DNA from: Holophagaceae bacterium
GTDB taxonomy: Bacteria > Acidobacteriota > Holophagae > Holophagales > Holophagaceae
Direction: 5' to 3'
Length of the DNA: 44,708 nucleotides
NCBI GenBank assembly: GCA_025357545.1
Contig: JANXPB010000093.1
Span: forward strand, 1-44,708
Under the pieces are notes generated by a model. The model was not told the DNA's origin. It saw only the letters and a list, made by a program, of their open reading frames with translations, and ran no database searches. The position numbers and the translations under genes are program-made. Within the stretch, counting starts at the first letter, position 1. Each line of letters begins with the position of its first letter. Of the stretch, positions 25,498 through 33,910 are shown piece after piece.

Positions 25498-25670
25498 CCC
25501 GCCGTGAAGTGCCTGATGGACGAAGGCTTCACCCTGCTTCACCCCCGACCCTTGCGAGTCACATCAGGGCGGGTGCCGGGCACCTCGTTTCGGTGGCACC
25601 ATCGTTGTCCGGAAGCCGGAGTTCGGCTTACTGGGCACTTCGCCGATGCTGCTCCGATGGACAGGTCCCC
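25498..25670 (+). promoter_or_regulatory. Lysine riboswitch expression platform / leader
   Basis: About 170 nt between aptamer and dapE. Alternative stems are visible: CCTGATG (25512-25518) with CATCAGG (25562-25568), GTGAAG with CTTCAC nearby, GGTGC-CGG-GCACC (25572-25584) competing with GGTGGCACC (25592-25600), and AAGCCG/CGGCTT near 25613-25629. CCTGA could also pair with the P1 3' strand. No T-run follows any stem, so control may be at ribosome binding or Rho access and not by an intrinsic terminator. Confidence 0.5.
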
Positions 25671-26723
25671 ATGACCAAGGCCCACACCAAAAAACACCCT
25701 GCCCCGCCCGGTCCGCTTTGGATGCAGCACTGGCTCATGCGCCTGTGCGAGGTCGATTCCACTTCGGACCGCGAAGACGCGATGCTGCCGCTGCTGCGGC
25801 AGCTCATGGCCGAGATGGGCGCCGACGTGTTCGAGCAGCCCGTGGCCGAGGGCCGCACCAATGTGCTGGCCCTGTGGGGCAGGCCACGGGTGCTCTTCTC
25901 CACCCACCTGGACACGGTGCCGCCCTTCATCCCGCCGCGAAAACAGGGCAACGCGATCTTCGGCCGTGGCACCTGCGACGCCAAGGGCCAGATCATGGCC
26001 CAGCTGGAAGCCATCCGCCAGATGCTGAGCGAAGGCATCACAGGCTTCGCCTGGCTCGGCGTGGTGGGCGAGGAAACCGATAGCGCCGGAGCCACCGCGG
26101 CCCTGGGCCTCTCGGACCGGGTGCGGGATTGCCGGGCCCTCATCAATGGCGAACCCACGGAGCTGAAGCTCGCCTCGGGCCAACGGGGAGTGCTGCATCT
26201 GCGGATGCGCTGCCAAGGCAGGTCCGCCCACAGCGGCTCTCCGGACCTGGGGGTGGATGCCAACTGGATGCTCATCGACTGGCTGCAGCGGATGCGGGGG
26301 CTGCCGGGCCTCGAAGATCCAGATCTCGGTCCGGAGGTCTGGAACCTGGGCCGCATCGAAGGGGGCGAAGCCATCAATACCATCCCAGCCCTCGCGGAGG
26401 CCCATGTGCTGGCCCGTACCCTGCCCCATTCGATCTTCGAGCTGCAGGCCCGGGATCTCCAGCCCGAGGGCGGCGAGGTGGTGCGCCTGCTGGCGGAACC
26501 CGCCGACCGCTACCCGTCGATCCCCGGTTTCCTTCAGGCCTCCATGCCCTTTGGCAGCGATGCGCCCCAACTGCGGGAACTCATCCCGGACCGCACGGTG
26601 GTCTTGGCGGGGCCCGGCTCCATCGCCGTGGCCCACACCGAGCACGAGCACATCACCTTGCCGGACCTGGCCCTGGGCGTGGCCTTGAACAAGCGCTTGG
26701 CCATCTATTTCCTGAAGGACTGA
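25671..26723 (+). CDS. dapE: M20 peptidase, probable succinyl-diaminopimelate desuccinylase
   Basis: A 350-residue di-zinc M20 hydrolase. H79 and D81 lie in FSTHLDTVPP, D103 in GRGTCDAKG, E134/E135 in GVVGEETDSAG, and a late histidine in VAHTEHEHITLPDLA; SGQRGVLHLRMRCQGRSAHSGSPDLG is the dimerisation lid domain. ArgE and other acyl-amino-acid deacylases share these motifs, but position as first gene of a complete DAP operon together with dapD (succinyl branch) makes desuccinylation of N-succinyl-LL-DAP the best assignment. The start is the ATG at 25671; the ORF extension upstream is leader RNA. The stop is one base before the asd start codon. Confidence 0.88.
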   Translation: MTKAHTKKHPAPPGPLWMQHWLMRLCEVDSTSDREDAMLPLLRQLMAEMGADVFEQPVAEGRTNVLALWGRPRVLFSTHLDTVPPFIPPRKQGNAIFGRGTCDAKGQIMAQLEAIRQMLSEGITGFAWLGVVGEETDSAGATAALGLSDRVRDCRALINGEPTELKLASGQRGVLHLRMRCQGRSAHSGSPDLGVDANWMLIDWLQRMRGLPGLEDPDLGPEVWNLGRIEGGEAINTIPALAEAHVLARTLPHSIFELQARDLQPEGGEVVRLLAEPADRYPSIPGFLQASMPFGSDAPQLRELIPDRTVVLAGPGSIAVAHTEHEHITLPDLALGVALNKRLAIYFLKD

Positions 26724-26724
26724 C

Positions 26725-27783
26725 ATGACCCAGCACATCAAGATTCCCGTCACGGTCCTGGGCGCCACCGGAGTCGTCGGCCAGCGCTTCGTGCGGCGCC
26801 TGGCCAACCATCCGCTCTTCATCATCCAGCATCTGGCCGCCAGCGAACGCAGCTCCGGCAAGCGCTACCGCGAGGCCTGCGCGTGGCGCCTGGACGGGGA
26901 GCCCTACGGGGGCCTGGCGGACCACGTGCTGGTGCCCGGAGACCCCGACCACGCCCTGTCCCCGATCGTGTTCAGCGCCCTGGACAGCGGCCCGGCTTCG
27001 GAGCTGGAGCCTTTTTTCGCCCAGGCGGGCGCCCTCGTGTTCTCCAACGCCTCGGCCTTCCGCATGGCCCGGGAAGTGCCGCTGCTGGTGCCCGAAGTGA
27101 ACCCCGAGCATTTGCGCCTGGTGGAACTGCAGCGCCGCCACCACGGCTGGAAGGGCGCCATCCTCTGCAATCCCAACTGCACCGCCACGGTGCTGGTGAT
27201 GGCCCTGGCGCCGCTGCACCAGGCCTTCGGCGTGGAACAGGTGTTCATGAGTTCCATGCAGGCCGTCAGCGGCGCGGGCTATCCCGGTGTATCAAGCCTG
27301 GACATTCTGAATAACGTGGTGCCCCACATCCGCAACGAGGAGGAAAAGGTCGAAGAGGAACTCCCGAAGATGCTCGGCCGCTTCACCGCCGAGGGCGTTG
27401 AAATGGCTGGCATCGGGGTATCGGCGTTGTGCCACAGGGTGCCCGTCATCGATGGCCACACCGAAGCCGTAAGCGTGAAACTGAAAGGCAATCCGAATCC
27501 CCAGCAGGTGCGGGAAGTTCTCAGGATCTGGAAACCGGAACCCCAACAGTTGGCTTTGCCATCGGCGCCGCCAGTGCCCATCCGCCTCCATGACGCCGAG
27601 GACCGGCCCCAGGTGCGCCGCGACGTGGAGCAGGATGGCGGCATGAGCGTGCACGTGGGCCGCATCCGGCCCTGCCCCCTGCTGGGCATCAAGTTCACGC
27701 TGCTGGGCCACAACACCGAGCGCGGTGCGGCGGGCGGTTCGATCCTGAATGCCGAGCTGGCCCACGCCAAGGGCCTGCTTTGA
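26725..27783 (+). CDS. asd: Aspartate-semialdehyde dehydrogenase, archaeal/fungal type
   Basis: A 352-residue enzyme reducing aspartyl phosphate to aspartate semialdehyde with NADPH. The Rossmann loop VTVLGATGVVGQRFVRRL opens the protein; the nucleophile is C152 in CNPNCTATVLVMALAPL, and MQAVSGAGYPGVSSLDILNNVVPHI is characteristic of the archaeal/fungal subgroup and not of the common bacterial Asd. A histidine in ALCHRVPVIDGHTEAV completes the catalytic pair. ATG follows the dapE stop after a single base, with GAAGGA upstream. Its last bases TTGA provide the start of lysC. Confidence 0.95.
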   Translation: MTQHIKIPVTVLGATGVVGQRFVRRLANHPLFIIQHLAASERSSGKRYREACAWRLDGEPYGGLADHVLVPGDPDHALSPIVFSALDSGPASELEPFFAQAGALVFSNASAFRMAREVPLLVPEVNPEHLRLVELQRRHHGWKGAILCNPNCTATVLVMALAPLHQAFGVEQVFMSSMQAVSGAGYPGVSSLDILNNVVPHIRNEEEKVEEELPKMLGRFTAEGVEMAGIGVSALCHRVPVIDGHTEAVSVKLKGNPNPQQVREVLRIWKPEPQQLALPSAPPVPIRLHDAEDRPQVRRDVEQDGGMSVHVGRIRPCPLLGIKFTLLGHNTERGAAGGSILNAELAHAKGLL

Positions 27784-29153
27784 CGCCCATCCACCCGCTC
27801 ATCCTCAAGTTCGGCGGCAGCAGCGTCGCCGACGCGGCCTGCATGCGCCAGGTGGCGACCCTCGTGCGGGCAGCCCTGCCCAAGGCCCCCCTGGTGGTGC
27901 TCTCGGCCATGGGCAAGACCACCAACGGGCTCTTGGCCGCCGCCCACGCCGCAGAGCAAGGCGATCTACCCACGGCCCTTGAGCAATTGAAGGCCCTCAT
28001 CCAGCATCATCGTCGCGCCGCCGAAGAATTGTTTGAAGGCGGCGTCCCCGACGGCTTAGACCAGGGCCTCACCGATGCTTTCGGGCAAATCGAGCTGCTG
28101 CTGCGCGGCGTCGCTTTGCTGCGGGAATTGAGCCCCCGCAGCCAGGATGCCATCGCCTCCTTCGGCGAACGGCTGTCCACGGGGATCTTCGCTGCCTTCC
28201 TGGAACACCAGGGCTTGGCCACGGCCTGGGTGGACGCCCGCACAGTCATGCGTACGGATGCCACCTTCGGCGAGGGCCAGCCCCAGATCGGGCTGCTCCG
28301 CGAGTTGGCCATCGCCCACCTCGCGCCCCATCTGGGAATAGACCGCGTGCTGGTCACCCAAGGCTACATCGGGGCCACGGAGGAGGGCCTCACCACCACC
28401 CTGGGCCGGGGCGGCAGCGACTATTCCGCGGCCCTTTTCGGCGCGGCCCTCCAGGCCACGGAAGTCCAGATCTGGACCGATGTGGAAGGTGTCCTAACAG
28501 CCGATCCGCGCGTCGTTCCCGGCGCCTTGCCCATCCCCGAATTGAGTTTCGCTGAAGCCGGGGAACTGGCAGCCTTCGGCGCCAAGGTGCTGCACCCGGC
28601 CACCATCCAGCCGGCGGTGGAAGCCAACATCCCCGTCACCGTGCGGCACACGGGCAAGCCCCTGGGCCGCTTCACCACCATCACCGGCGAGGTGCGCTCG
28701 GGGCGCCCGGTCACCGCCTTGGCCAGCCGCGGACCTATCACCGTCCTCACCGTGAGCAGCACCCGGATGCTGGCCCAGAGCGGTTTCCTGGCCCGGCTCT
28801 TCGAGGTCTTCGGCCGCTTGGGCGTGAGTGTGGACCTGGTGGCCACGGCGGAAGTCAGCGTGTCCCTCACGGTCGAAGCCGACGCGCCGTTGAAGGTCCT
28901 GCTCAAGGAACTGTCGGCCTTCGCCACCGTGAAAACCGCCGAGGACCGCGCCATCATCGCGGTGGTGGGCGAGCGGCTGAAATATACGGCGGGCTTGGGT
29001 TCGCGGCTCTTCGGCGCCCTGGCCGACATCAACATCGAGATGATCTCCATGGGCGCCAACGAGATCAATCTCAGTCTGGTGGTGAACCGCGCCGACGAGG
29101 CCGCCGTGCTGCGGCGCCTCCATGCGGCGCTGATCGAAGGAGGCGGGCCATGA
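27780..29153 (+). CDS. lysC: Aspartate kinase (TTG start)
   Basis: A 457-residue kinase phosphorylating aspartate, the first step to lysine, threonine and methionine. KFGGSSVADAACMRQ at residues about 10-24 is the ATP-binding signature; GERLSTGIFAAFLE, TLGRGGSDYSAALFGAALQA and IWTDVEGVLTADPRVV complete the catalytic domain. Two ACT domains make up the last about 160 residues (TVLTVSSTRMLAQSGFLARLFEVF; IIAVVGERLKYTAGLG), so allosteric inhibition by lysine is likely. The start appears to be TTG overlapping the asd stop (TTGA), since the signature begins too early for the first internal ATG. Length fits the monofunctional E. coli LysC-like class. Confidence 0.95.
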   Translation: MTPIHPLILKFGGSSVADAACMRQVATLVRAALPKAPLVVLSAMGKTTNGLLAAAHAAEQGDLPTALEQLKALIQHHRRAAEELFEGGVPDGLDQGLTDAFGQIELLLRGVALLRELSPRSQDAIASFGERLSTGIFAAFLEHQGLATAWVDARTVMRTDATFGEGQPQIGLLRELAIAHLAPHLGIDRVLVTQGYIGATEEGLTTTLGRGGSDYSAALFGAALQATEVQIWTDVEGVLTADPRVVPGALPIPELSFAEAGELAAFGAKVLHPATIQPAVEANIPVTVRHTGKPLGRFTTITGEVRSGRPVTALASRGPITVLTVSSTRMLAQSGFLARLFEVFGRLGVSVDLVATAEVSVSLTVEADAPLKVLLKELSAFATVKTAEDRAIIAVVGERLKYTAGLGSRLFGALADINIEMISMGANEINLSLVVNRADEAAVLRRLHAALIEGGGP

Positions 29154-29872
29154 GAATCGGCGTCTTTGGAAAGGGCCGCCTTGGCTCGGCCATCGCGGAA
29201 TGCGCGGGTGCCGAGCTGGCCTGGTGCCTCGGCCGGAATGAAGCCATCCCTGGTCCGGTGGAGGTGGCCGTGGATGCCAGCTCCGGCGCGGCCGTCGCCA
29301 GCCATCTGGATTGGTGCCTGGCGAACGGCGTGGATTTTCTCATCGGGACCACAGGCTGGGAGATGCCTGATCTCGCCGCCCGCATCGGCAACCGCATCGG
29401 CGTGATCAACGCGCCCAACTTCTCCCTGACGGTCGCGCTCTACGCAAGGCTCAGCTTGATCCTCGCGCGTTTCGCCGCCCAGGATGAAGGCCGGGATCCC
29501 TACCTGGTGGAGCACCATCACGCCCGCAAGCACGACGCTCCCAGCGGCACAGCCAAGCTCCTTGCAGGGACCTTGATGAAGGGCTGCCCCCGCAAGACCG
29601 AATGGGTCATCCCCGCCGCGGGCCACGATGTGAAGCCCCATCAACTGAATGTCTCCAGCATCCGGGCGGGCTTCACCTACAGCTCCCACATCGTGGGTCT
29701 CGATTCGCCGGGCGAGGTCCTGGAATTGCACCACTCCGCCCGCTCCGCCATGCCCTACGCCGAGGGCGCCCTGCAAGCCGCCCGGTGGATTCGAGGGCGC
29801 AAGGGTCTCTTCACCATGGACGCCGTGGCCCGGGACCTGCTCGACCCGATCTTCCAGGAGGTGAATCCATGA
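29150..29872 (+). CDS. dapB: 4-hydroxy-tetrahydrodipicolinate reductase
   Basis: A 240-residue NAD(P)H-dependent reductase of the DAP pathway. The nucleotide loop MRIGVFGKGRLGSAI is at the N-terminus; IGTTGW and INAPNFSLTV follow; and the substrate signature VEHHHARKHDAPSGTAK starts at about residue 120, with catalytic histidine and lysine intact. At 240 residues it is shorter than E. coli DapB (273), mainly in the first Rossmann part, like the versions of some anaerobes. It starts in an ATGA overlap with lysC and ends in an ATGA overlap with dapA. Confidence 0.95.
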   Translation: MRIGVFGKGRLGSAIAECAGAELAWCLGRNEAIPGPVEVAVDASSGAAVASHLDWCLANGVDFLIGTTGWEMPDLAARIGNRIGVINAPNFSLTVALYARLSLILARFAAQDEGRDPYLVEHHHARKHDAPSGTAKLLAGTLMKGCPRKTEWVIPAAGHDVKPHQLNVSSIRAGFTYSSHIVGLDSPGEVLELHHSARSAMPYAEGALQAARWIRGRKGLFTMDAVARDLLDPIFQEVNP

Positions 29873-30771
29873 GGACCTTCCAAGGCCTGGGAGTCGCCCT
29901 GGCCACGCCCTTCACCGCGGCGGGCGCTGTGGATCTGCCGGCCTTCAAGCGGCTGGTGAAACACGTGGTCCACGGCGGCGTGGATTTCCTGGTGGTGCTG
30001 GGTTCCACGGGCGAAGCCGCCACCCTCAATGATTCGGAAAGGGACGCCCTCATCATTGCCTGCCGCGAGCAGGCCAACGGCAAACCCGTGGTGGTGGGCG
30101 CCGGCAGCAGCTGCACGGCCCAAGCGGCAGCCTGGTGCGCCCGGGCCCAAAACCTGGGCGCTGAAGGCGCCCTGGTGGTGACGCCCCCCTACAACAAGCC
30201 CACGCCGTCGGGCCTCGTGGCGCACTACCGGGCCCTGGCGGAAGCGGCCCCGGAGCTGCCCCTCATCGTCTACAACGTGCCGGGCCGCACGGGCCAGAAT
30301 CTGCTGCCGGCCACGCTGCAGCGCCTCTGGGAGATCCCCTCGGTGGTGGCAGTGAAGGAATCCAGCGCCAATCTAGGCCAGATCGTGGAGATCGCGCGCA
30401 CCCTGCCGGAAGGAAAAACCCTCCTGGCTGGCGACGACAACCTGGCCCTGCCCAGCATCGCCGCCGGCGCCCAGGGCTTGGTGTCGGTGCTGGGCAACCT
30501 GCTGCCCCGGGAGGCCAAAGCCTGGGTGGAGGCGGCCCTGTCTGGAGATCTCGAGGAGGCCCGCGCCCGACAAGCGCGACTCCTGCCCCTCATCGATGCG
30601 CTCTTCGTGGAGAGCAATCCCATCCCCTTGAAAGCTGGACTCAAGCTGCTCGGCCTCGGCGGAGATATGTTGCGCCTGCCCCTCACCCCGCCCGAACCCG
30701 CCACCAGCAAGCGTTTGGCCGAGGCGCTCTGCCTCGCCGCCGAAGGCACCCTTCCTGGAATATCGCTATGA
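29869..30771 (+). CDS. dapA: 4-hydroxy-tetrahydrodipicolinate synthase
   Basis: A 300-residue TIM-barrel aldolase condensing pyruvate with aspartate semialdehyde. The ATG at 29869 overlaps the dapB stop and has the strong AGGAGGTGA just upstream; the track ORF is 89 codons too long. Schiff-base lysine K163 is in AVKESSANL, Y135 in IVYNVPGRTG, and Y108 in TPPYNKPT. The loop usually reading GTTGE is GSTGE here (S46), a mild change in the proton relay. C-terminal NPIPLKAGLKLLG is typical. Confidence 0.96.
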   Translation: MRTFQGLGVALATPFTAAGAVDLPAFKRLVKHVVHGGVDFLVVLGSTGEAATLNDSERDALIIACREQANGKPVVVGAGSSCTAQAAAWCARAQNLGAEGALVVTPPYNKPTPSGLVAHYRALAEAAPELPLIVYNVPGRTGQNLLPATLQRLWEIPSVVAVKESSANLGQIVEIARTLPEGKTLLAGDDNLALPSIAAGAQGLVSVLGNLLPREAKAWVEAALSGDLEEARARQARLLPLIDALFVESNPIPLKAGLKLLGLGGDMLRLPLTPPEPATSKRLAEALCLAAEGTLPGISL

Positions 30772-31583
30772 CCCCCGAAGCCCTGGAAGCCTTCTACGCC
30801 CAGAACCCCGAAGCCCCGACCGCCAGCCCCCAGCGGGCCGAGGCCCACGAAGCCCTGCTCGCGGCCCTGGAATCCGGCATCTTGCGAGCGGCCGAACCCG
30901 ATGGCCACGGGGGCTGGCGGGTCAATACCTGGGTGAAGCAGGCCATCCTCGCAGGCTTCCGCCATTCGGCGCTGCAGGATCTTTCGGTGCCAGGCTTCGC
31001 CTTCTTCGACAAGAGCGCCTACCCCGCACGGGCTTTCACGCTCGAGGATGGTGTGCGCATCGTGCCCGGCGGCAGCACGCTGCGCCGCGGCGCCTTCATC
31101 GCCAAAGGGGTGGTGGTGATGCCTCCGGCCTATGTCAACGTGGGCGCCTTTGTGGACGAGGGCACCCTGGTGGACAGCCATGCGCTGGTGGGCTCCTGCG
31201 CCCAAGTGGGCAAGCGCGTGCATGTGAGCGCCGCCGCCCAGATCGGGGGCGTCCTGGAACCAGCCGGAGCCCGGCCGGTGATCGTCGAGGACGATGTCTT
31301 CGTGGGCGGCCTGGTGGGCCTCTTCGAGGGCATCCATGTGCGCGCGCGGGCCGTGCTGGCCAGCGGTGTGATCATTACTGGCTCGACGGTCATTTTCGAT
31401 CTGGTGAAGGGCAAGGAATGGCGGAAGGAAGTGCCCGAAGGCGCCGTGGTGGTGCAGGGCTCCCGACCCGCCAGCGGGGACTTCGCGAAGGCCCATGGCC
31501 TGCAGGTCTCAGCGCCCATGATCGTCAAGTACCGTGATGCGCGTACCAACGCCGCCACCACCCTGGAAGACGCATTGCGGTGA
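30768..31583 (+). CDS. dapD: Tetrahydrodipicolinate N-succinyltransferase
   Basis: A 271-residue left-handed beta-helix transferase using succinyl-CoA. WRVNTWVKQAILAGFR in the N-terminal helical domain, FIAKGVVVMPPAYVNVGAFVDEGTLVDSHALVGSCAQVGKRVHVS and GGVLEPAGARPVIVEDDVFVGG follow E. coli DapD closely, including the aspartate in VDEGTLVD and the glutamate in LEPAG. The C-terminal sheet VVVQGSRPASGDFAKAHGLQVSAPMIVKYRDART is standard. This places the operon on the succinylase branch. It overlaps dapA by ATGA. Confidence 0.95.
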   Translation: MTPEALEAFYAQNPEAPTASPQRAEAHEALLAALESGILRAAEPDGHGGWRVNTWVKQAILAGFRHSALQDLSVPGFAFFDKSAYPARAFTLEDGVRIVPGGSTLRRGAFIAKGVVVMPPAYVNVGAFVDEGTLVDSHALVGSCAQVGKRVHVSAAAQIGGVLEPAGARPVIVEDDVFVGGLVGLFEGIHVRARAVLASGVIITGSTVIFDLVKGKEWRKEVPEGAVVVQGSRPASGDFAKAHGLQVSAPMIVKYRDARTNAATTLEDALR

Positions 31584-31612
31584 GGGCGCGGAACGGCGAC
31601 GATCGAAGGACC

Positions 31613-32731
31613 ATGGAACCTGCCGCCCGCCTCTCCCTCCTTAAGCCGTCGCCCATCCGCATCCTGAGCGAAGGCGCCCCCCCCACGGCCATCCCCCTGG
31701 GCCTCGGGGAGCCCACCTGGGATATGCCGGAAGCCGCGAGGCGGGCGTTGATGGCTAGCTCGGGCCCCTGCCCCTACGGGCCCAATTTCGGCCTGCCGGA
31801 ATTGCGGGACGCGGTGGCGCGCTTCCACGGCGCCACCCGGGATGAAGTCCTCATCACCTGCGGCAGCGAAGGCGCGCTGTTCTCGCTCTTCCTCGCCTTC
31901 CTGAACCCCGGCGATGACATCCTGGTGCCCGACCCTTATTTCCCTGCCTATACCTCCCTGGCCCACCTGGCGGGGGCCGAGGCACTCACCTATCCCTTGG
32001 ATGCGGGCGACCGCTTCCGGCTCAAGGCCGGCCCGGTGCTGGCGGCTCTGGAGGCCCATCCCCACGTGAAGGCGGTGCTGGTGAACGCGCCCTCCAACCC
32101 CACCGGCGGGGCCACCACGGCGGCGCATCTCAAAGCCATCGCCCAGGCCTGCGAGGCCAAGGGCGTGATGCTCATCAGCGACGAGGTGTACCTCGACCTG
32201 CACTACGGCACCCGGCCCCCGAGTTTGCGGGACGTGTCGAAATACGGCTTGGTCATCACCTCCGTCAGCAAAGGTTGGGGCGCCGCAGGACTGCGGGTGG
32301 GTTGGATCCTGGGCGACCCTGCGTGGCTGGGACCAGCCCGCACGGTGCATGGCTACGCTGTCACCGGCGCCGCCCATCCCGCCCAGCGCGCGGCCCTGGC
32401 CCTGCTGGAGGATTCCGAACGGATCTTTGTCGCCGCCCGGCACGAGATCCGCGTGCGTTGGGAGGCCCTGGCCGCAGCCCTGAAGACCCACCTCGGCCAG
32501 GACATCACCCCCCCGGACGGCGCCTTCTACCACTGGATGGAGCTCCCGGAAACCGCCGTGGCGGACCCCATGGCCTTCTGCCTGCGCCTGCGGGACGAGG
32601 GCGGCGTGGTGCTGGTGCCCGGCGCCACTTTTGGCGAGCAGGGAAAACGCTTTGCCCGCCTCAGCTTCGCCGCCTCCCCGGCCCAGATCACCGAGGGCGT
32701 GCGGCGCATGGCGCCTTTCTGGAAGGCCTGA
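31613..32731 (+). CDS. dapC: PLP aminotransferase, probable N-succinyl-DAP aminotransferase
   Basis: A class I/II aminotransferase, 372 residues from the ATG at 31613 (AAGGA just upstream); a GTG at 31580 overlapping the dapD stop (GTGA) would add 11 residues and is also possible given the overlap habit of this operon. GLGEPTWDMP, YGPNFGLPELRDAVA, VNAPSNPTGG and ISDEVYLDLHYG bind PLP and substrate; K220 in SVSKGWGAAGLRVGW is the PLP lysine. Its place between dapD and lysA suggests amino transfer to N-succinyl-2-amino-6-oxopimelate. Sequence alone would not separate it from other aspartate aminotransferase-like enzymes. Confidence 0.88.
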   Translation: MEPAARLSLLKPSPIRILSEGAPPTAIPLGLGEPTWDMPEAARRALMASSGPCPYGPNFGLPELRDAVARFHGATRDEVLITCGSEGALFSLFLAFLNPGDDILVPDPYFPAYTSLAHLAGAEALTYPLDAGDRFRLKAGPVLAALEAHPHVKAVLVNAPSNPTGGATTAAHLKAIAQACEAKGVMLISDEVYLDLHYGTRPPSLRDVSKYGLVITSVSKGWGAAGLRVGWILGDPAWLGPARTVHGYAVTGAAHPAQRAALALLEDSERIFVAARHEIRVRWEALAAALKTHLGQDITPPDGAFYHWMELPETAVADPMAFCLRLRDEGGVVLVPGATFGEQGKRFARLSFAASPAQITEGVRRMAPFWKA

Positions 32732-33885
32732 TGAACCTGTTCCCCTTCGAGGACAAGGCCTGCCGCAGCTTGGCTGAAACCCACGGCACGCCCCTCTTCG
32801 CCTACCACGGACCCACCGCCGCCGCGCAATTCCAGCGCCTCCGGGCAGTGCTGCCGAAGCGCGCGCGCCTGGCCTATGCGGTGAAGGCCAATCCCCATCC
32901 TGAATTGCTGAAGCGCTTCGCCGCCCTGGGCGCCAGTTTCGATTGCGCCTCCGTCGGCGAATTGCGCGCCGTCGCGGAGCTGCACCTTCCCGCAGGCCGC
33001 ACTTTCTTCGCGGGGCCTGGCAAGCGCAGGGAGGAGCTGGAACTGGCGCTGAGCCTTGGCGTCCGCGTGCAGGCCGAAGGCTGGGAGGACTTGGCCCGAC
33101 TGGATGAACTCGCGACCACCGAACACGCCGTGAACCTCCGCGTCCATCCCGCCACCGGCGCCGAAGAGGGCAACCGCATCATCGGCGGTGTAGGGCCCTC
33201 AGCCTTCGGCATCGATGAGGAACAACTGCCTGGGGTCCTCGAACGGGCCGACGCCCTGCGCCACATCCGCATCCGCGGGTTGCATGTGTTCGCCGCCAGC
33301 AACCAGCGGGATGGGACCGCGCTGTTGCGCACCCACCGCATGGTGCTGGAGTTGGGCCAGCGGCTGGTCCGCGACCACGGACTTCGGCTGGAGCAGATCG
33401 ACCTGGGCGGAGGCTTGGGGGTGGCCTATGCGCCGGATCAAACCGAACTGGACGTGGACGCCCTGGGCCGCGGGCTATCGGAAATGCTGGAAGAGCACGC
33501 TTGGTTCGACGGGGAACTGATCCTGGAGCCGGGCCGCTTTCTGGCCGCCCCCTGCGGGATCTACCTGGCCCGGGTGGTCCGCATCAAGGAAAGCCGCGGC
33601 ACCCGCTTCGCCATCCTTGAGGGCGGCATCAACCACCTGCTGCGCCCCCTGCTCACGGGGGAACCCTTCCCGGTGCGGGCCATCGACAGGTCGGGTGCGG
33701 CGGTCCCCACCACCCTGGCGGGGCCCCTCTGCACCAGCCTCGACCGGCTGGGCGAAGTGGAGCTGCCGCACGATCTCGCGCCCGGCGATCTTCTGGCTTT
33801 CGGCCGCGTGGGCGCTTACGGTTTCAGCGAAGGCATGACCCATTTCCTGAGCCACCCGGTGCCGCCGCAGATCTGGGTGGCCTGA
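32731..33885 (+). CDS. lysA: Diaminopimelate decarboxylase homologue with atypical active-site motifs
   Basis: A 384-residue fold-type III PLP decarboxylase (ornithine/DAP decarboxylase family 2). K52 in LAYAVKANPHPELL binds PLP; IDLGGGLGVAYA and LEPGRFLAAPCGIYLARVV are conserved. Two positions differ from usual LysA: the partner-subunit motif is GPLCTSLDRLG, where DAP decarboxylases have C-E-S-x-D, and the loop after GLHV reads FAASNQRD where HIGSQ is expected. These are closer to a subgroup of PLP decarboxylases seen with exosortase/exopolysaccharide genes. Being last in a riboswitch-controlled lysine operon still makes meso-DAP decarboxylation the simplest role. The start overlaps the dapC stop by 1 nt. 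Confidence 0.85.
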   Translation: MNLFPFEDKACRSLAETHGTPLFAYHGPTAAAQFQRLRAVLPKRARLAYAVKANPHPELLKRFAALGASFDCASVGELRAVAELHLPAGRTFFAGPGKRREELELALSLGVRVQAEGWEDLARLDELATTEHAVNLRVHPATGAEEGNRIIGGVGPSAFGIDEEQLPGVLERADALRHIRIRGLHVFAASNQRDGTALLRTHRMVLELGQRLVRDHGLRLEQIDLGGGLGVAYAPDQTELDVDALGRGLSEMLEEHAWFDGELILEPGRFLAAPCGIYLARVVRIKESRGTRFAILEGGINHLLRPLLTGEPFPVRAIDRSGAAVPTTLAGPLCTSLDRLGEVELPHDLAPGDLLAFGRVGAYGFSEGMTHFLSHPVPPQIWVA

Positions 33886-33910
33886 GTCCGAAGCCTGGCA
33901 GCCGCGGGTT

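Noticed and set aside
28421-29776. 451-residue minus ORF
   Set aside because: Shadow of lysC and dapB; no domain pattern.
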